Positions 34,455 through 44,997 of a DNA stretch of 64,000 nucleotides are shown here, piece by piece. Made by a program: the position numbers and the translations under genes. This DNA comes from Strigamia acuminata (Eukaryota > Arthropoda > Chilopoda > Geophilomorpha > Linotaeniidae): contig OX442318.1 of assembly GCA_949358305.1 (NCBI GenBank), forward strand, positions 296,501-360,500. The letters run 5' to 3'. The notes under the pieces are model-generated. The model saw nothing but the letters and a program-made list of their open reading frames with translations, ran no database searches and was not told the DNA's origin. Numbering within the stretch: position 1 is the stretch's first letter; each line of letters begins with the position of its first letter.

Positions 34455-36900
34455 CTAAACGCCATCGCTGTAACAACATTGCGTTTCCGATCCCGGATCG
34501 GCGATCTTCTTAACGACGCCCCTGCAGCAGATGTGTTTCTCAGGGTCGAAATAGTTGTTCCCGCAACATGTTCCTTTCTTAACCTGACCCAACTCAAAAA
34601 CACTTTCCTCGCAGCAAATTTGTTTGGCCGGATCGTGCAGCTCCGATCCGCAGCAACGCAACGACCGATTCGCGGACTCCAGAACACGATCATTGCAACA
34701 TTGTTGCGTGTCCGGATTGAACGCCTCCTTTCCGCAACAACGGAAACCGTCTCCTTTTTTATCGACCACCGTCCAGCTGATGACCATGTTGCTCTCGTCA
34801 ATGTGATCACAACACATTTGCTTCGATTTATCAATCGCTTTCTCACCGCAACACTCGTGAGTGTGCGAGTCGATCGCCGTCAAATTACAACAAACCCAGC
34901 TGTCGGTCGGCTTGAAGAAAACGGCCGTTTCTATTTCGCTATTTATACTTCGTGAGCCGTGATCGTATAATCCGCTTTCACAACAAAGTTGCTCCCGATA
35001 GTCGTATGTGACATTCCCGCAACAAACGTCTTCCCTGGATTTCTTCTTTAAAACGAACCCGGTCTCGTCATCGCAGCACGATTCGAGCTGCGAGTTGAAC
35101 ATTCTATTCCCACAGCAGTCGTCATACTTGGACTCCTTTTTCACTTTGTTGCCATTGCAACACACTTCCTCGTTCGGATCCACCGTTTCCGAACCGCAAC
35201 ACTTGATGGAATTATTGTGCTTCACTCCGCCGCAGCAAATTTCCGTGCGATAGTCGTAAATGCTCGGTTCCATGTTGCTCTCTTCGTTCCAGCAACAGTA
35301 GATCTCCGAATTCCAGTGACGGTAAATGCTTCCGCTACTACTACTTGCGTTTTCTTTGGGAATGTCAAACACCTTGTTTCCGCAGCACACTTGGGTCTGG
35401 GAATCGAACGGCAGTTTGAATTTGCCGCAACAACTGTCGGCGCTTTCTGGTAATTTGTCTTTGTCTTCTACCGCGTCGCTCGATTTACAGCATTTTTGCG
35501 TGGTGGTGTCGTAAACCGACAATCCGCAACATTCCATGGTGGTTTGCGCGTTCTGCTGGTGAATTTGCTTGCTGTCGCAACAAATCTCTTTTTCCCAGTC
35601 GTAGGTTTCCAGTCCGCAGCAAAGCGTACGCCACGACTTGACCTCTACTATTTTGCTCACGTATGTGGAATCGTGTGTGGAAGCGTGCGGGAAAGTTTCG
35701 TTTCTTTGAACGCAGCAAACGTGTGTTCTGGCGTTGTAAATTGTTCCGTGGCAAATGTCAATCCGGTGAACTAGACGACGTTGCATTCGTTGACCAATAC
35801 GCTTAGCTCAGAAGCTTTCATTTGGCGACCGATGTTAGATGAACAAGTTCTTTCCTTCTTATTATAGATTTTTCCTTATATAAAAGTAAAACAAAAACTT
35901 TTCTCTTCCTCTGATTTATTTATTTAATTACCGTATTTTACCGAATAAGAGTCGCCCTCGAATTGTAGCCGCCCTCGAATAGTAGCCGCGGCCGAGATAG
36001 GCGACTTAATATAAGAGCCGCCCTCGAATAGTAGCCGCGGCTATATACGTACAATGAACGTAATAGTTAGATATTGGCTACTATTTAAAATAAGAGCCGC
36101 CCCCGAATTGGAGCCGCCCCCGAATTAAAGCCGCAGCTCAAAGTGGCAGTTTTGAATAAGAGCCGCGGCTCTTATTTGGTAAAATACGGTAATTGAATTA
36201 AATTTACCCTCACAACATCCTGTTTGCGCATACTTCTTTTCGAAGATGGTAAACTGCAGTTTCCTCTTAAAGAAATGGCTGTAAAGGCGAAAAAATTCGA
36301 GATGCCCGATTTGATAGCGTGCGCCTTCTCTGAACTGGTCGTAGAAAATGTCATAAATTTTGATATGAGAGCAGCAGACGTGCGTCCTCGAGTCGATTAG
36401 TTTAGAACCGCAACATTCCATTGCACGCATCGCTTCGGTATCGTTGACTACGTGAGCGGGAAATGGCAACGGGCTCTCATCTCCCGTCACGCTCGAATTG
36501 CAACATTTGGCCTCTCCAACCGAAAAGTATTTGCCCCCGCAGCAGTGGTAGCCCATTTTCAAAGAATAAGCCTTGTCGTCACAGCACACCTGTCTCGTTA
36601 CATCAATCTCGGACGATCCGCAACACTTTTGGTACGAATTAGGGAATGTTGGAAACGCACTGCCGGAGCAACACACTTGCGATGCAGGATTGTAAGCCGC
36701 TACGTAGCTTTCATCTATCAATTGAAAAAAACAATTAACGAGAAGAAATAAGATGATGGAAGAAATCAAAGAAACCACTCACTCAATGAATATCCTTGTC
36801 TGTTGGATTTGTTGTAATAATACGGATCCGAGCTGTCATAAGCAAAACTTAAGAACACTTGTAAAGTGAATACCACGAGTGTACACTGTGTGCACATCAT
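34455..36900 (-). pseudogene. Galaxin-like gene I, near-identical copy of F
   Basis: Exons 36783-36900, 36208-36714 and 34455-35874, each exactly 9099 bp from the F exons. The two predicted long frames (443 and 217 codons) are identical to those of F, including the 13-bp deletion near 35801, the altered TATA and the altered 5' UTR acceptor. The MITE in intron 2 is also shared. All lesions therefore predate the duplication. Confidence 0.75.
35931..36189. mobile_element. TA-flanked MITE, copy 3, in intron 2 of I
   Basis: 259 bp, same ends and flanks as the copy in gene F; it arose by duplication of the host segment, not by a new insertion. Confidence 0.85.
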
Positions 36901-37503
36901 TACGGGAAAGAATTGAAATTATTCAATTTCATGAAAACTTGAAAATGCCAAAACCTGATAATGCCGAATACGTTCGGTGTTTGACACAATTATTTTTCGT
37001 TTTTCTGCAAATAAAGCAGGACAAAATATACCTGTGTGCAACCAGCTCGCACGCAGTCCCAATAGTGAATTTATTCTCTAGCGCTCAACACAAAGTGATC
37101 TATTCAATGGCGAAAGGAAGTTGCACGTACAAACAAAACAAACAAAATTCATTTTCCCACCAAAAAAGGTGAAAAAGGTGAATTTCTATAGTTTTTTTGC
37201 ACGCATGCAAAAATTTTGTATTTACAAAAGCAGCCTAGCATTGGATTGGATGATGCAACGTGCGATCTTTTCACGAAAGAGAGAAAAAAAATGAAGTAAA
37301 TTCAAACAAATATGAAATAAGCTAAAAGAATTGCTTCACCTAGAGGATACGAGACGTATCGCGCAAGTAACTTGCATCTTGTATTCATTCATTTATTTAA
37401 TACACGTTGATACGTATCAACATAAAATGATTTCCCTTCAACAATTAATTAGTCTAATTTTTATTTTCTTCATTTATTGCATAATTATACAACTGAATCT
37501 CAT

Positions 37504-40500
37504 CTAGACATCATCGCTGTAGCAACATTGCGTTTCCGATCCCGGATCGGCGATCTTCTTCACGACGCCGCTGCAGCAAATGTGTTTCTCAGAATCGAAA
37601 TATTTATTCCCGCAACATTTCCCATTCTTAACCTGACTCTGATCAAAAACGCTGTCGTCACAACAAGTTTGTTTCGCCGCATCGTAGAGCTGCGAGCCGC
37701 AGCAGCTCAGCGAGCGATCCCCGGACTCCAAAACGTGGTTATCGCAACATTGTTGCGTGTCCGGATCGTACGCCTCCTTCCCGCAACAACGGGATTTGTT
37801 CGAGCTCTTATCGATCAACGTGACGCTGTCGAACATGCCCTCCTTGTCCATGTGATGACAGCACAGTTGCTTCTTCTTGTCAATCACCTTTCCCTCGCAA
37901 CATTCGTGAGTTTTCGAGTCCATCGCTGTCAAATTACAGCAAACCATGCTGTGCGTCGGTTTAAAGAAAACTGCCGTTTCGCCACCGCTGCTTCGCGCTC
38001 CCAGGAGGCTGTAGTCGCCTCGACAACAAAGTTGTTCCCGATAATCGTAAGTGACGTTCCCGCAACAACTGTCTCCCCTGGATTTCCTCTGCAGCACGAA
38101 ACCTTGCGCGTAATCGCAGCACAATTCGTGGCGCGAGTTGTACGTTCTGTTGCCGCAGCAGGCGTCGTAGCGCGACTCCCTCTTCACCTTCTTGTCGTTG
38201 CAACACACTTCATCGTGCCAATCCACCGTTTCCGAGCCGCAACAGCCGGACCTGTGCCCGGAATTGGCGTGCTTCACTCCGCCGCAGCAGATTTCCGAGC
38301 GCGGGTTGTAAATGCTCGGCTCCTGGTTGCTCTCTTCGTCCCAGCAACAGTAGAACCTCGGACTGGAGTGGTAATATCTGCTACTACGAGTACTGCTACT
38401 GCTGTTCTCTTTGGGAATGTCGAACACCTTGTTTCCGCAACACACCTGCGTCTCGGAATCGAACGGCAGTTTGAATTTGCCGCAACAACTGTCGGCGCTC
38501 TCCGGTAACTTTTCCACGTCCTCCACCACGTCGCTCGACGCGCAGCATCTCTTGGTGGTTGTGTCGTATACGGTCAATCCGCAGCACTCCATCGTCATCT
38601 CGGCGTTCTGCGGGTGGATTTGCTTGTTGTCGCAACAAATCTGTTTTTCCCAGTCGTAGGCTTCGAGTCCGCAACAACTCGTGCGCGGCGACGTGGCCTC
38701 CACGATTTTGCTCACGTGCGTGAAAGCGTGCGGAGAAGTTCCGTTTCTCTGCACCAAAGTGCAGCAAACGTGCGTTTTTACGTTGTACGTTTTTCGATTG
38801 CAAATGCCATACATGGGATAGTGATGTCTATGTATTCGTCGACTGTGCGTTCGTCTAGCATAATGGTTTCTATATCTTCGCTCGTAAGCGTTTCTTTCAT
38901 GACCGATGTTAGATGGACAAGTTTTTTCCTTTTTGTTATAGATTTTTCCTAATACAAAAATAAAAAAAATAATTTTCCCATTAACCCATTCTGAAGCGGG
39001 TCCCCAGGCCAGGATCGTTGGTGGGGCCCCTCCCCAGGAAAATTTTTTAATTTTGTTCTTGAATTGCACTTCAAAAATAATCTTGTTTTTTGGATGGAAA
39101 ATTCTTTATTTCGACCGAAAATTTAGATTTTGGAAGGAAAATTCTTTATTTCGGGGGGACCGAAAATTAGGATTTTGGATCGAAAATTTAGATTTTTGAA
39201 CCGAAAATTCAGTTTTTTGGACCGAAAATTCAGTTTTTTAGACCGAAAATTCAGTTTTTAGGGCCAAAATTCATTTTTTAGAGCCAAAAATTCAGGTTTT
39301 TGGACCGACAATTATTTGAACCAAAAATTTATATTCAGGCCTAAACAATCAAGTTTTGGCCAAAAACAGCTAATTTTTTTGCCAAAACGGCCCCCTTGTA
39401 TGCTTTTGTGTTTATGCACCTGATCCAAAATGAATTCTATTTAAATTAGATTATTAGATTATTATTTAGATTAAATCAGAAATGATACTGTGCCAAATGC
39501 CTTGGGACCCACGAATTTACTGTTGTTTTATTGAATGTTATATTCCTGTCCGCCAGGTGTCTTTACCACCTGTGCACCTGTATTTGGCACTGACCAATCA
39601 GTGCCCTGTTTTGTATTTAGTGCTCCGCGCACTTTTAAACATCTGTTTTAGATTAAAACCATCACTGTTAATATTTCACCAAAAAGCCAAGCGTCTCCAT
39701 TTTTATGCCTCCAACATATTAGAACAAAAACTACAGGTTATGGGCCCAGCACGCTTCCACTGCGCTTAAAAATCATCAAGTTTTGTACCGGAACATTCGA
39801 GGAAGTTAAAAACGAATTTAACACGAACATTCCACAAGAAACAGAACTAAGAAACGATGGCGAACGGCGGCGGAAATTCAGCTCGAATCGAGGCGTTGGG
39901 AAAGGAAAACTTCGACACATGGAAGATCCAGATGGAAGCAATTTTGGATCAACGGGACCTACTCGTGCACGCGGAAGGTACGTCGAAACGACCAGAGACC
40001 ATTGAAGGCAACGCGAAACGTATGAAGGAGATCGAGACGTGGGAGAAAAGTGATCGAACAGCCAAAAATGACATTTTGCTAAACATAAAGCAATCTGAAC
40101 TTCGAATGGCCAAAAATTGCAGCACCGCAAATGAATTGTGGAGGAAGTTGCATAGTGTGTACCAATCGAAAGGACCGGCAAGAAAAATCACGTTGTTAAA
40201 ACGACTCGCGACACACAAGATGGCGGACGGAGAAAACGTGGAGAGTCACCTAAAAGAATTCTTCGAACTAGTAGACAAATTGCTAGACATGGATTTTAAA
40301 ATGCCCGAAGATTTCACAACGATTCTACTGCTACTGAGTTTGCCAAATTCCTACGACAACTTTCGATGCGCAATAGAATCCCAAGATAAATTGCCATCGC
40401 TGGAAGTTTTGGAGGGAAAAATCAAAGACGAGTCGATCGCCCGCGGAAAAGGAAAAGAAGACGTGTCGGACGCCATGATGGCCAGAAAAACGTTCCAAAA

Positions 40501-43500
40501 ACGTAAGCAACCAAAGAAATACGGCGACGAAAATTCGAATTCGACCGAGAAGCCAGTTTTCAAATACAAGTGTCACGGTTGCGGAAAAATTGGCCACAAA
40601 ATCGCCGATTGCCGAAGTAAAAGCAAGAAGGAAAGCGCATCAAGAGCCGAGAAATCCAAGTACGAATTATTTTTCTGCGAGCAAATCGAGACAGCGCTGA
40701 TAAGCGAGACGTCACGACCGAAAAATTGGTGTTTGGACAGCGGCGCCAGCTCCCACATGTGCTCGAACGATTCAACATTTTCGACGATCGAATTCCTGAA
40801 AAACCAAAAACTGAATTTGGCCAGCAAAGCGAGTACAAAAATCGACGGAAAAGGAACCGCGAAAATTGTCGTCAACACCGGGAACGGAAATGTGAAGCTG
40901 GATTTGGCGGAAACTCTTTTGGTGCGAGATCTACGAACGAATTTGATGTCGGTCGGGAAGATCACAGAACGGGGACACAAGGTGATTTTCGATGATAAGT
41001 CAGCAGAAGTGATAAATCCGAAGGGAGAAATCGTATTCACCGCCGAAAAAAGGAACGGACTGTATTACATCGTCGACGAGACCGAGGATGCTGCGACTGC
41101 AGCGGAAATCGAAGTCGGAACCGGATCAAAACCTGCAAAACCCGCAAGTACGAAAATACAAGAATGGCACAAAAGACTTGGGCACCTGAACGAGTCAAGT
41201 CTGAAAATACTAAACGAAAAGGCGGACGGAATGAATTTGGAAAAGGACGCCAAGCTGCCAACTTGTGAAACTTGCATCGAGGGGAAGCACGCAAGTACGA
41301 AATTTCCTGACTCCACGTCAAAAAGCGAAAAACTGCTGGAACTTGTACACTCGGACGTTTGCGGACCAATGCCAACAAAGTCCATGAACGGATCAAGATA
41401 CTTCGTGACCTTCACCGACGACAAATCGAGGTGGTGCAAGGTGTATTTTCTGAAGCACAAAAGCGAAGTTTTCGAGGCATTCAAGTCATTTAAAACGTTT
41501 TGCGAGAGGGAAACTGGTTGCGCACTAAAAGTTTTACGATCGGACAACGGGAAGGAATATGTAAATAAGAAATTCGACGCATATTTACAAGAAAACGGCA
41601 TAAAGCGCCAAACCAGCGTCGAACGAACCCCGGAACAAAATGGCGTCTCGGAAAGAATGAATAGAACTTTGATCGAGATGGCACGATGCATGTTACTGCA
41701 AGCAAAATTGCCTAACTCATATTGGGCGGAAGCAATCAACACTGCATGCCACATCCGAAATAAATGCCCGACTAGAAGTTTGGAAAATGAAATCCCGCAT
41801 CAAGTCTGGACCGGAAGAAAACCGAATGTCGACTATTTTCGAGTTTTTGGAAGCAGAGTCTTCGCGTTGGACAAGAAACCGAACAAGGGGAAGTTCGAAC
41901 CGAAGTCAAAAGAATGTATTCTCATCGGATATTGGGACGGATCGAAGGCGTATCGCTTGTGGTCAAAAAGCGAAAACAAAATTATAAAAAGTCGCGATGT
42001 GAAATTTGTCGAAAAATCGGAAAATGAAACGAATGAAGAATGTGAAGAAAACGATAATAACAATAATTTTAATGACATTCTCACCGATTGCAGAACAGAT
42101 CAAATCGAGAATGGAACCGAAATTTCCGAGGACGAAGTCGAGAGCGCAGGCGAGAACGAGCCCGATAATGAGGACGAGAGAGAGACGCAACACGAAGAAG
42201 CCGAACCTCGTCAGAATGAAAACGCGCAAATAATTCCACGACGATCCTCGAGAACGCCAAAACCTTACCCAAATCGAAATGGGGACCCACCCAGAAAGAA
42301 ATACACCAGAAAGAATCCGACAACAACTAATGAAGTTTTGGACGAAATTGCACAGATAGCAATTCTCGACGATCCAACGACAGCGGCCGAAGCTTTGAAT
42401 GGAAACGACCCACAAGAATGGATGAAAGCGATGAAGGAAGAGTACGACGCTTTAATCGAAAACGAAACGTGGGAGGAGTGCGACCGACCAAAAAATAGAA
42501 ACGTAATCGGATGTAGATGGGTCCTCCGCACGAAATTTGAAGCAGACGGGTCAATCGAACGCAGAAAGGCCAGACTGGTCGCCAAAGGATATGCACAGCA
42601 GCCAGGCATCGATTACTTTGAAACCTACGCGCCCGTCGCACGACCGGGATCAATTCGAATGATGATGGCAATCGCAGCCGAGTTGGGATTGACCGTACAC
42701 CAAATGGACGCGATAACGGCATATTTGAACGGCGAAATCGAAGAGGAAATTTTTATGGAATTCCCCGAATATTTGGAATTTATTGCTGGAATAAAAATCA
42801 AGAAAGGAAAAGTCTGCCGGATGAAAAAGGCGTTATACGGATTGAAGCAGTCGGGTCGCCAGTGGTACAAAAAACTGGACGAGAAGTTGCAAAAGCACGG
42901 ACTGAAGCCAACAAACGCAGACCCATGCGTGTATTACCAAACGAATGGAGAAGTCATCACGCTCGTCGCAATCTACGTGGATGATTTTATCATCGCAACG
43001 AACTGCAAAAGAAACCTGGAGAAAATAAAATCGAACCTGAAGAGCGAGTTCAAAATGAAGGATTTAGGACAAATTCACTACTGCTTGGGAATCGAGTTTA
43101 AACAGGACGACAAGACGAAATCAATCACGATGGCGCAGAAAAAATACGTTAAGGACATACTGAATCGTTTCGGAATGCAAGACTGCTCGAAAAACACAAC
43201 TCCACTCGACGCAAATCAGAAATTGCAGAAAAACAAGAAAAAGGAGGATGGGACCGACGAAGAGCTACTGGATCCAGAGAAGTTCCCGTACCAAAGTTTA
43301 ATCGGATCACTCATGTACCTCGCCGTTTGCACTCGACCCGATATTTCCTACACCGTCAGCGCATTAAGTCAATATAATACGTGCTTCACCGGAACTCATT
43401 GGACAGCAGCAAAACGCGTCCTAAGATATTTGAAGCACTCATCGAATCTCGGGCTAAAATTCGAAAAGACCGGAAAAGACTTAGTCGGCTACACGGATGC

Positions 43501-44997
43501 AGATTGGGGAGCAAACTTGGACGACCGTCGCTCGTACACCGGCTACTGCTTTAAACTCGCGAACGCGACAATATGCTGGGAAGCAAGAAAGCAGAAGACC
43601 GTCGCAACCTCGTCGACCGAAGCAGAATATATGGCGTTGGCCGACGCGTCAAAAGAAGCAATCTACTTGCGAAACTTCCTAGACGAAATTAAATACATCA
43701 ACAAGAAGAAAGAAACGACCCTCATTTATAGCGATAATCAGGGGGCACACAAATTGGTGCGAAACCCAATTTTTCATTCCAGAACCAAGCACATCGACAT
43801 TCGCCACCATTTTGTTCGAGAAACATGTGAGCGGGGAGATATCGACATAGAATTCCTGGAGAGTGAGAAGATGGTCGCCGATGTGTTGACCAAGGGGCTT
43901 TTTAAGCCAAAACACGAAGAATTGATCGCCCAATTTGGATTGAAGGAAATTGTTTAAGAAATATTGTTTTTAATATTTTGAATTGTTTGTGAATGAATAC
44001 TTTAATGTTTAAATGTCTAAATTGCTTAAGAAAAATGTTTTGAATTTTGAAATGTAGGAATATTGCCATTCAGGGGAAGTGTTGTTTTATTGAATGTTAT
44101 ATTCCTGTCCGCCAGGTGTCTTTACCACCTGTGCACCTGTATTTGGCACTGACCAATCAGTGCCCTGTTTTGTATTTAGTGCTCCGCGCACTTTTAAACA
44201 TCTGTTTTAGATTAAAACCATCACTGTTAATATTTCACCAAAAAGCCAAGCGTCTCCATTTTTATGCCTCCAACATATTAGAACAAAAACTACATTTACC
44301 TTTACAACATCCTGTTTGCGCGAATTTCTTTTCGTAGATGGTAAACTGCAGTCTCCTCATGGGCAAATAGCGGTGATAGTGTCGAGAACGGTGACGCGAG
44401 TGTGAATAAATTCTACCCAATCTGCGCGGTTGGTAGTAAGTGTGATATCTTCTCATTTGGGAGCAGCAGATGTGTGTTCTCGAGTCGATGACTTTGGAAC
44501 CGCAACATTTCATTCTCTGTATTGCTTCGGCATCTTTGACGACGTTCGCGGGAAATGCCAAGAGCGTCTGATCTCCCGTCACGCTCGACGTGCAACATTT
44601 GGCCTCTTTGACCGAAAAGTATTCGCTCCCGCAGCAGTGGTAGCCAATTTTCAAAGAATACGTCTTGTCGCCGCAGCACACCTGTCTTGTTACGTCAAAT
44701 TCGCTCGATCCGCAACATTTCTGGTACGAATTGACGGATGTCGTAAACACATTGCCGGAGCAACACAGTTGGCTTTCAGGATTGTAAGCTGCTACTTGGC
44801 TTTCATCTATCGAGTAAAACCAACAATAAACAATAAAATAAAATAAAATAAAATAAAAATCACTCACTTATTGAATATCCCATGTGGTTATCGTAATAAT
44901 AATTCGGACGCCTTGACATTGACAGTCCGTAACCAAAACCTAACAACAACACTTGCAAAGTGAATACGACGAGTGTACATTTTGAGGATTGCCACAT
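37504..44997 (-). CDS. Galaxin-like di-cysteine repeat secreted protein J
   Basis: Exon 1 44868-44997, exon 2 44300-44806 and exon 3 37504-38948 sum to 2082 nt, 693 residues, with no stop. Exon 1 (MWQSSKCTLVVFTLQVLLLGFGYG) is a longer signal-peptide exon than in the other genes, and the repeats are the most divergent among the three-exon members (for example CCKG in place of CCEG at the exon 2/3 junction). Intron 2 is 5351 bp because it contains a whole Copia element plus about 565 bp of repeat-rich sequence. The donor GTAAAT and the TTAG acceptor are still present, so the gene could work if the long intron is spliced. The antisense Copia could also add polyadenylation or splice signals. The 5' UTR acceptor (CCAG) is kept; no TATA box was found. 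Confidence 0.75.
38951..39515. repeat. Repeat-rich insert in intron 2 of J
   Basis: About 565 bp absent from the short intron 2 of other members. From about 39090 to 39320 it consists of degenerate tandem units of roughly 20-22 bp with the core ccgaaaattcagttttt. The beginning (38995-39050) is GC-rich (cccaggccaggatcg). No terminal repeats or coding region seen. Confidence 0.6.
39521..39735 (+). repeat. 5' LTR of Copia copy 2
   Basis: 215 bp, TGTTG...CTACA, identical by eye to 44080-44294. Confidence 0.92.
39738..39766 (+). other. Primer binding site of Copia copy 2
   Basis: Same complement of the initiator tRNA-Met anticodon region as in copy 1, starting two bases after the 5' LTR. Confidence 0.85.
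39857..43957 (+). CDS. Copia gag-pol polyprotein, copy 2
   Basis: 1366 residues with the same domains and intact catalytic motifs as copy 1 (zinc knuckle, DSG protease, D-D-E integrase, YVDD reverse transcriptase, RNase H). I count four amino acid differences: Leu/Phe in the NNNN-x-NDIL linker, Met/Thr before NGEV, Leu/Ile in NLEK-x-KSN, and Glu/Asp in KQD-x-KTK. Three of the four lie close together in the reverse transcriptase. Probably competent for retrotransposition. Confidence 0.95.
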   Translation: MANGGGNSARIEALGKENFDTWKIQMEAILDQRDLLVHAEGTSKRPETIEGNAKRMKEIETWEKSDRTAKNDILLNIKQSELRMAKNCSTANELWRKLHSVYQSKGPARKITLLKRLATHKMADGENVESHLKEFFELVDKLLDMDFKMPEDFTTILLLLSLPNSYDNFRCAIESQDKLPSLEVLEGKIKDESIARGKGKEDVSDAMMARKTFQKRKQPKKYGDENSNSTEKPVFKYKCHGCGKIGHKIADCRSKSKKESASRAEKSKYELFFCEQIETALISETSRPKNWCLDSGASSHMCSNDSTFSTIEFLKNQKLNLASKASTKIDGKGTAKIVVNTGNGNVKLDLAETLLVRDLRTNLMSVGKITERGHKVIFDDKSAEVINPKGEIVFTAEKRNGLYYIVDETEDAATAAEIEVGTGSKPAKPASTKIQEWHKRLGHLNESSLKILNEKADGMNLEKDAKLPTCETCIEGKHASTKFPDSTSKSEKLLELVHSDVCGPMPTKSMNGSRYFVTFTDDKSRWCKVYFLKHKSEVFEAFKSFKTFCERETGCALKVLRSDNGKEYVNKKFDAYLQENGIKRQTSVERTPEQNGVSERMNRTLIEMARCMLLQAKLPNSYWAEAINTACHIRNKCPTRSLENEIPHQVWTGRKPNVDYFRVFGSRVFALDKKPNKGKFEPKSKECILIGYWDGSKAYRLWSKSENKIIKSRDVKFVEKSENETNEECEENDNNNNFNDILTDCRTDQIENGTEISEDEVESAGENEPDNEDERETQHEEAEPRQNENAQIIPRRSSRTPKPYPNRNGDPPRKKYTRKNPTTTNEVLDEIAQIAILDDPTTAAEALNGNDPQEWMKAMKEEYDALIENETWEECDRPKNRNVIGCRWVLRTKFEADGSIERRKARLVAKGYAQQPGIDYFETYAPVARPGSIRMMMAIAAELGLTVHQMDAITAYLNGEIEEEIFMEFPEYLEFIAGIKIKKGKVCRMKKALYGLKQSGRQWYKKLDEKLQKHGLKPTNADPCVYYQTNGEVITLVAIYVDDFIIATNCKRNLEKIKSNLKSEFKMKDLGQIHYCLGIEFKQDDKTKSITMAQKKYVKDILNRFGMQDCSKNTTPLDANQKLQKNKKKEDGTDEELLDPEKFPYQSLIGSLMYLAVCTRPDISYTVSALSQYNTCFTGTHWTAAKRVLRYLKHSSNLGLKFEKTGKDLVGYTDADWGANLDDRRSYTGYCFKLANATICWEARKQKTVATSSTEAEYMALADASKEAIYLRNFLDEIKYINKKKETTLIYSDNQGAHKLVRNPIFHSRTKHIDIRHHFVRETCERGDIDIEFLESEKMVADVLTKGLFKPKHEELIAQFGLKEIV
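44080..44294 (+). repeat. 3' LTR of Copia copy 2
   Basis: 215 bp after the polypurine tract; ends CTACA directly before the second TTTAC copy, which is also part of the gene J splice donor. Confidence 0.92.

Larger units (their letters stand above)
39521..44294 (+). mobile_element. Complete Copia-type LTR retrotransposon, copy 2
   Basis: 4774 bp with 215-bp LTRs (39521-39735, 44080-44294) that appear identical, flanked by TTTAC duplications (39516-39520, 44295-44299). Primer site at 39738-39766 and polypurine tract before 44080, as in copy 1. Coding is almost identical to copy 1, but the U3 half of the LTR and parts of the 3' untranslated region differ. Inserted antisense in intron 2 of gene J. 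Confidence 0.95.

Noticed and set aside
37477-38508. 343-codon plus-strand frame antisense to gene J exon 3, and similar long frames over other array genes (for example 46260-47096)
   Set aside because: They are mirror frames of Cys-rich exons: repeated CC and CCG codons leave the opposite strand free of stops. They lack start context, and recur in every paralogue at the same place for that reason.
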